In this document: piece by piece, positions 59,577-64,000 of the stretch
Numbering within the stretch: position 1 is the stretch's first letter
Layout of the letters: each line of letters starts with the position of its first letter
Origin: WM-3-3 sp041660045
Lineage (GTDB): Bacteria; Pseudomonadota; Gammaproteobacteria; Methylococcales; Methylomonadaceae
Assembly: GCA_041660045.1 (NCBI GenBank)
Contig: JBAZXA010000006.1
Location: 124,001 to 188,000 of the forward strand
Direction: 5' to 3'
DNA length: 64,000 nucleotides
The notes under the pieces: model-generated
The model's database searches: none
What the model saw: only the letters and a program-made list of their open reading frames with translations
What the model was told of the DNA's origin: nothing
Translations under genes and position numbers: made by a program

Positions 59577-60431
59577 ATGGATCAAGAATTAAAACAACGT
59601 ATTATTGGTGCTTTAGTGGTCACTGCATTAGCCGCTATTTTTATTCCCATGTTATTTGATGACCCCATTGATGGCAGTGGTCAAGCGGTGACTGAATTAA
59701 CTATTCCTGAAACACCGGTAGCGCCAGTTAATCCTGCGATGGATAAATTGCCCGCTAATCCAAGCCAAGTTTTGGGTGGTGCCCAGGCAGAGCCTAGCCA
59801 AAAGGCCAATGGCGAGGAAGAGCAAAGCTATTCTGAGCCAGTAGAAGCTGAAATTATCAGTGAAGAAGCTAGCGTAGAGGAGCCCGTTATTGAAGAAGAA
59901 GCGCCAGCCCAACTTGAAAGCCCGAAAACAATACCTAAAACGCTAAGCCCTGAAGCCAAACCTGAGTTATCCAAACAGACAGAAAGCAAAAGCGCTACCG
60001 CTATTAAAAAGGTTGTTAAAGAAAAGCTAGCTTTGCCGAAAGCGGTACCCGGAAATAACGCGCAAGCCCCGGCAAAAGTGCTGCCGAACGCGGCCAATAT
60101 AGCCAGCACGGAAAATAAAGTAGTGGCTCCTGAAAAGATAAGTAGCAGCAAAAACCCTGATAGCAAAGTGGCTGAAACTGTAAAACCCAGTGCGTTGTTG
60201 CAACGTTGGTATATTCGGGTGGGCAGCTATAGCAAGGAAGAGAATGCGATTTCGCTCTGGACATCGTTACGTAAACAAGGTTTTCCGGCAGCCTTGGAAA
60301 CCGTTGTGGTCGATTCTAAAACATTGTATCGACTGAAAGTAGGCCCTGAATTAGATCAAAAACGTGCTATGGTTATGAAAGAAAAGCTCGATAAACTTAA
60401 TCATACGAGTAGTATCTTAATGCAAGAATAG
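59577..60431 (+). CDS. dedD: DedD-like SPOR-domain cell division protein
   Basis: A 284-residue bitopic inner-membrane protein. It starts MDQELKQRIIGALVVTALAA with one membrane helix (IIGALVVTALAAIFIPMLF), a long Glu/Pro/Lys/Ala-rich linker (about 30-195) and a C-terminal SPOR domain (RWYIRVGSYSKEENAISLW to the end). SPOR domains bind denuded glycan at the septum. ATG at 59577 is the family start, slightly after the first ATG of the frame. The folC-dedD-cvpA-purF order supports the name. Confidence 0.92.
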   Translation: MDQELKQRIIGALVVTALAAIFIPMLFDDPIDGSGQAVTELTIPETPVAPVNPAMDKLPANPSQVLGGAQAEPSQKANGEEEQSYSEPVEAEIISEEASVEEPVIEEEAPAQLESPKTIPKTLSPEAKPELSKQTESKSATAIKKVVKEKLALPKAVPGNNAQAPAKVLPNAANIASTENKVVAPEKISSSKNPDSKVAETVKPSALLQRWYIRVGSYSKEENAISLWTSLRKQGFPAALETVVVDSKTLYRLKVGPELDQKRAMVMKEKLDKLNHTSSILMQE

Positions 60432-60456
60432 TTGTCTGTTGCAAAATGGGCAGACG

Positions 60457-60948
60457 ATGATTTGGGTCGATTTTATTATAATAGGGTTAATCGGTCTAAG
60501 CGTATTTAGGGGATTGATAAGAGGCGGGCGCCGAGAGTTTTTTTCTTTGCTTACAGGGTTATTAGCTATTTGGGTAGGGGTGGAGTTTTGTTTGGATCTA
60601 TCCCGAATATTGCCCTGGCCCTTACCTGTATTTGTTAATAAAGTTTTTGCAGCTTTTGCTAGTTTGTTTGTTCTGACGCAAATGCTGGGCGTTGCGGTCC
60701 GTTTCTTGTTGGGTGCTGCCCTTTTTGATGCAGGATTAGGTATTTCAGGACGTTTGATCGGTTTAGTGATTGGCGGTTTACGGGGATTAGTGTTAGTAAG
60801 TGTTTTAGTGGTCTTGTTAGGCATGACCCAGTTGGCGCAGGATAGCTGGTGGCAAGAGTCCCAGTTGCTTGCCCAGTTCCATGGGATTGGGGTTTGGACA
60901 AGTGGTCATCTGCCGCCGGCTTTAACACGCTACATTAATAATCATTGA
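60457..60948 (+). CDS. cvpA: CvpA family membrane protein
   Basis: A 163-residue protein with four membrane helices starting MIWVDFIIIGLIGLSVFRGL, the CvpA pattern (WVDF...RGLIRGGRREFFSL). In E. coli it affects colicin V production and envelope stress; the molecular role is unknown. The longer frame from TTG 60439 is rejected. It lies between dedD and purF in the conserved cluster. Confidence 0.93.
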   Translation: MIWVDFIIIGLIGLSVFRGLIRGGRREFFSLLTGLLAIWVGVEFCLDLSRILPWPLPVFVNKVFAAFASLFVLTQMLGVAVRFLLGAALFDAGLGISGRLIGLVIGGLRGLVLVSVLVVLLGMTQLAQDSWWQESQLLAQFHGIGVWTSGHLPPALTRYINNH

Positions 60949-60975
60949 GTATGTTTGGAGTTAAGGTTAAATCTA

Positions 60976-62472
60976 ATGTGTGGTATCGCTGCAATTGTTT
61001 CCCATCAAGCTGTTAACCAGGAGCTATACGATGCTTTGACAGTGTTACAACATCGTGGACAGGACGCTGCAGGCATTGCTACCTGCGAGAATGGACGCTT
61101 GTATTTAAGAAAAGACAACGGTTTGGCCAGGGATGTGTTCACCGATAGCCAAATGATGAAGCTAAAGGGCAATATGGGGATAGGCCATGTACGATACCCC
61201 ACGGCAGGTTGTTCAAGTTCTACAGAAGCCCAGCCATTTTATGTGAATTCTCCATTTGGTTTGACCTTGGCGCATAACGGGAATTTAACAAATACCAAGG
61301 AGCTCAAACAAGCCTTGTTTGTTGAAGATTTACGGCATATCAATACCGATTCCGATTCAGAAGTATTACTTAATGTGTTTGCCCATGAGTTACAGGCATT
61401 AGGTAAATTACATCTCAGTGTGGACGATGTTTTTCGTGCGGTTTCTGGGGTGCATCGACGTTGTCGAGGCGCTTATGCAGCAGTGATCATGATTGCAGGT
61501 TTCGGTATACTTGGCTTCAGGGATCCCCATGGTATCCGCCCAGTCGTTTATGGGGAAAGAAAAATTAATGGCGAGTCCGATTTTATGATTGCCTCAGAGA
61601 GTGTTGCCCTTGATGTTTTGGGGTTTGACTTAATTCGTGATATTGAACCTGGTGAGGCCGTTTTTATTGAAGAGTCTGGCACCTTGCATCTTAAACAATG
61701 CGCTGAACAGGCTGACCATTGCCCCTGTATTTTTGAGTACGTTTATTTTGCCCGCCCTGATTCCATCATTGATGATATTTCGGTTTATAAAGCGCGCTTA
61801 AGAATGGGCGAAAAATTGGCCATGAAAGTCCTAAAAATATGGCCTAACCATGATATAGACGTCGTCATACCGATACCAGACACTAGCCGGACGGCGGCAT
61901 TGCAAATGGCGAATGTGCTTGGCGTTAAGTTTCGCGAGGGCTTTATGAAAAACCGTTATATTGGCCGCACGTTTATTATGCCAGGTCAAAAAATGCGCAA
62001 AAAATCAGTTAGGCATAAACTCAATGCTATCAGTTTAGAGTTTGAAGGCAAAAATGTTTTGTTGGTAGATGACTCTGTCGTGCGCGGCACAACATCGGAG
62101 CAGATTATCCAAATGGCGCGGGATGCCGGTGCTAAAAAAGTTTATTTTGCTTCAGCTGCACCACCAGTCCGCTACCCGAATGTTTATGGTATAGACATGC
62201 CGGCAGCCAATGAGCTGATCGCCCACAACCGTACTGAAGAAGAGGTGTGTGAGGCTATAGGCGCAGACCGTTTGATTTACCAGGATTTGGATGATTTGAT
62301 TGAAGCCGTGCGTAAGGGCAATCCTGATATTTTACATTTTGATACCTCATGTTTTAGTAAACAATATATTACTGGCGATATTGACACGGAATATCTGGAG
62401 CACATTGAAACCCTGCGTAATGACCAAACCTTGGCGCAACGGAGTTCAGAAGATTTTATCCTCGAAATGTAG
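60976..62472 (+). CDS. purF: Amidophosphoribosyltransferase
   Basis: First step of purine synthesis from PRPP and glutamine. It begins with the N-terminal nucleophile Cys after removal of Met (MCGIAAIVSHQA). The glutaminase domain has LQHRGQDAAGIAT, GIGHVRYPTAG and AHNGNLTN; the PRTase domain has NVLLVDDSVVRGTTSEQIIQ. The 498 residues is standard. The ATG at 60976 is fixed by the required Met-Cys start. Confidence 0.98.
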   Translation: MCGIAAIVSHQAVNQELYDALTVLQHRGQDAAGIATCENGRLYLRKDNGLARDVFTDSQMMKLKGNMGIGHVRYPTAGCSSSTEAQPFYVNSPFGLTLAHNGNLTNTKELKQALFVEDLRHINTDSDSEVLLNVFAHELQALGKLHLSVDDVFRAVSGVHRRCRGAYAAVIMIAGFGILGFRDPHGIRPVVYGERKINGESDFMIASESVALDVLGFDLIRDIEPGEAVFIEESGTLHLKQCAEQADHCPCIFEYVYFARPDSIIDDISVYKARLRMGEKLAMKVLKIWPNHDIDVVIPIPDTSRTAALQMANVLGVKFREGFMKNRYIGRTFIMPGQKMRKKSVRHKLNAISLEFEGKNVLLVDDSVVRGTTSEQIIQMARDAGAKKVYFASAAPPVRYPNVYGIDMPAANELIAHNRTEEEVCEAIGADRLIYQDLDDLIEAVRKGNPDILHFDTSCFSKQYITGDIDTEYLEHIETLRNDQTLAQRSSEDFILEM

Positions 62473-62502
62473 TAGCCAGTCATTAAATAATGTGAAAACT
62501 TT

Positions 62503-63681
62503 ATGAAAGATAAATGGCAAAGTTACGCCTTAGAAACGCAAGCCATACGTGCTGGCCAACATAGGACACAAGAAGGTGAACATAGCCAGGCTATTTTCAC
62601 CACTTCAAGCTATGTGTTTGCCAGCGCACAAGAGGCGGCACAAAAATTTACCGGTCAGTTGCCTGGAAATATTTATTCCCGCTTTACTAACCCGACAGTC
62701 ACAGCGTTTCAGGAACGTTTGGCCCTGATGGAACAGGGCGAGCGCTGCTTGGCGTTTGCTTCCGGCATGGCAGCGATTATGGCTGTTGGTATGGCGTTGT
62801 TAAAAGCCGGTGACCATGTGCTTTGCTCTAGGGCGGTATTTGGCAATACTGTATTAATGTTTCAAAATTATTTTGGCAAATTTGGCGTAGAAGCGGATTT
62901 TGTAAACCTGACTGATTTAGATGCTTGGCAAGCAGGCATAAAACCGAATACCCGTTTTCTATTTGTAGAAACACCTTCTAATCCCTTAATGGAAATTGCC
63001 GATATTGGTCAGCTTGCCGAAATGGCCCATCGTCAGGGTTGTTTATTAGTGGTGGACAATGTCTTTTGCACCCCGGCTTTGCAACAGCCTTTAACGTTGG
63101 GTGCCGATATTGTAGTGCATTCGGCGACTAAATATATCGATGGGCAAGGCCGATGCGTGGGTGGCGCGGTAATTGCCAGCGAAGAGATCATAGAAAAAGC
63201 AATCTATCCTTATCTGCGCACAGGCGGGGCCACTATGAGCCCCTTTAATGCGTGGGTGTTTTTATCGGGGCTGGAAACCTTGGGTATCCGTATGAAAGCG
63301 CATTGTGATAATGCTATGCAGCTGGCTAACTGGCTACAGCAACAAGCTTCGGTTACAAAGGTCAATTACCCGGGGTTAATCTCACATCCCCAGCATGAAC
63401 TGGCTAAACGTCAACAAAGCCATTTTGGTGGTGTGGTAAGTTTTGAAGTGCAGGGTGGTCAAGAGCAGGCTTGGCGTATAATTGATGCCACTAAAATGAT
63501 ATCAATCACAGCCAATTTAGGCGATGTGAAATCCACGATTACACACCCTGCAAGCACGACTCATGGCAGGCTTACACCTGAAGCCCGGGCGCTCGCAGGC
63601 ATTAGCGACGGCTTAGTGCGGGTTTCTGTCGGTTTGGAAAATATTGATGATATTCAGCGCGACTTAGCCCAAGGCTTATAA
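62503..63681 (+). CDS. metZ: O-succinylhomoserine sulfhydrylase
   Basis: A PLP gamma-synthase of the Cys/Met metabolism family, 392 residues. It shows ETQAIRAGQHRTQEGEHS, SRFTNPTVTAFQERLALMEQ, the PLP Lys in VVHSATKYIDGQGRCVGG and TTHGRLTPEARALAGI. MetZ adds sulfide directly to O-succinylhomoserine for methionine. The purF-metZ order is as in Pseudomonas, which supports MetZ over MetB. Its stop faces the grxC stop 8 bp away. Confidence 0.92.
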   Translation: MKDKWQSYALETQAIRAGQHRTQEGEHSQAIFTTSSYVFASAQEAAQKFTGQLPGNIYSRFTNPTVTAFQERLALMEQGERCLAFASGMAAIMAVGMALLKAGDHVLCSRAVFGNTVLMFQNYFGKFGVEADFVNLTDLDAWQAGIKPNTRFLFVETPSNPLMEIADIGQLAEMAHRQGCLLVVDNVFCTPALQQPLTLGADIVVHSATKYIDGQGRCVGGAVIASEEIIEKAIYPYLRTGGATMSPFNAWVFLSGLETLGIRMKAHCDNAMQLANWLQQQASVTKVNYPGLISHPQHELAKRQQSHFGGVVSFEVQGGQEQAWRIIDATKMISITANLGDVKSTITHPASTTHGRLTPEARALAGISDGLVRVSVGLENIDDIQRDLAQGL

Positions 63682-63689
63682 GCCGGCAA

Positions 63690-63944
63690 TTAACTTGCTA
63701 ATAAACCATCGAGCTTATGCTGCTGTTCTAGTGCGTACAAATCATCAAAGCCACCCACGTGATAGTCACCAATATAAATTTGGGGAACCGTTCGGCGCTT
63801 GGTTTTTTCCATCATTTCATCACGCAGCCCGGGCGTTTTGTCCACATTAAGCTCAATATAGCTCGCGCCTTTTTTATCAAGTAAGCGTTTTGCCATCGTG
63901 CAATATGGGCAAATGGTAGAAGTATAGATTACGATTTCAGTCAT
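63690..63944 (-). CDS. grxC: Glutaredoxin 3
   Basis: An 84-residue glutaredoxin with the dithiol active site CPYC (TSTICPYCTMAKRLL), the cis-Pro motif RRTVPQIYIGDYHVGGFDDL and the glutathione-binding GG. It starts at ATG 63944 and is convergent with metZ. In relatives secB follows grxC; downstream here is metZ on the other strand. Confidence 0.97.
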   Translation of the reverse strand: MTEIVIYTSTICPYCTMAKRLLDKKGASYIELNVDKTPGLRDEMMEKTKRRTVPQIYIGDYHVGGFDDLYALEQQHKLDGLLAS

Positions 63945-64000
63945 GAGTTTTGGCTTATAGTCAGTTCGATGGCTTATTCTAGGGATAAACAGCAGCCTAT

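Noticed and set aside
62473..62502. SAM or other methionine riboswitch upstream of metZ
   Set aside because: Only 30 bp separate purF from metZ, too short for a riboswitch; metZ is likely read through from purF.

Overview
The window is a compact, moderate-GC bacterial chromosome segment carrying ordinary gammaproteobacterial housekeeping blocks. The order topA-smg-dprA-LysM protein | def-fmt-rsmB is like that of Pseudomonas-type gammaproteobacteria, and so are rplM-rpsI, dapA-bamC, truA-trpF-trpB-trpA-accD-folC-dedD-cvpA-purF-metZ and grxC. A PEP-CTERM exported protein, an NtrY/NtrX pair next to rsmB and a large c-di-GMP/phosphorelay cluster suggest an environmental gammaproteobacterium. A methanotroph-like Methylococcales member is my best guess, but this is inference from gene content and style; no diagnostic methane-oxidation gene is present.

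Layout: 1-5 kb holds leftward topA (cut by the window edge), smg, dprA and a tsaP-like LysM gene. 5-12 kb holds rightward def-fmt-rsmB-DUF4390-ntrY-ntrX. 11.9-12.8 kb is the L13/S9 ribosomal operon with a clear promoter and terminator. 12.9-15.6 kb is a GT2 / LAB_N / ArnT-like lipid glycosylation cassette. 15.6-21.1 kb holds a membrane-spermidine-synthase-like fusion, a universal stress protein, a DnaQ-like exonuclease and a cold-shock type DEAD-box helicase. 21.4-28.0 kb is a three-gene signalling operon: a giant soluble hybrid kinase, CheR, and a REC-PAS-GGDEF-EAL protein.

The accessory island is 28.0-33.8 kb. On the minus strand it carries a wrecked bacterial ubiquitin-like conjugation locus. 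A multiubiquitin-type beta-grasp protein is split by a one-base insertion, and the DUF6791 N-terminus of its E1-like partner is truncated by an IS3-family remnant. Divergent from it, behind a palindrome-rich promoter, is an intact tightly coupled operon of four genes: ribbon-helix-helix regulator, GNAT acetyltransferase, XRE regulator and ImmA/IrrE metallopeptidase. It is followed by a REP-associated tyrosine transposase with terminal inverted repeats, a LON-domain protein and a second decayed transposase fragment. This island is the most interesting part of the window.

After the island come dapA-bamC, purL, hsp20, a PEP-CTERM protein and a secreted M12-like metalloprotease sharing a bidirectional terminator, hemF, a small DnaQ-fold exonuclease, a SHOCT protein, and cysM followed by a YdbH-like/YdbL-like pair and rlmD. 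From 53 to 64 kb there is an almost uninterrupted biosynthetic run (truA, trpFBA, accD, folC, dedD, cvpA, purF, metZ) facing grxC. No rRNA, tRNA or CRISPR array was seen.
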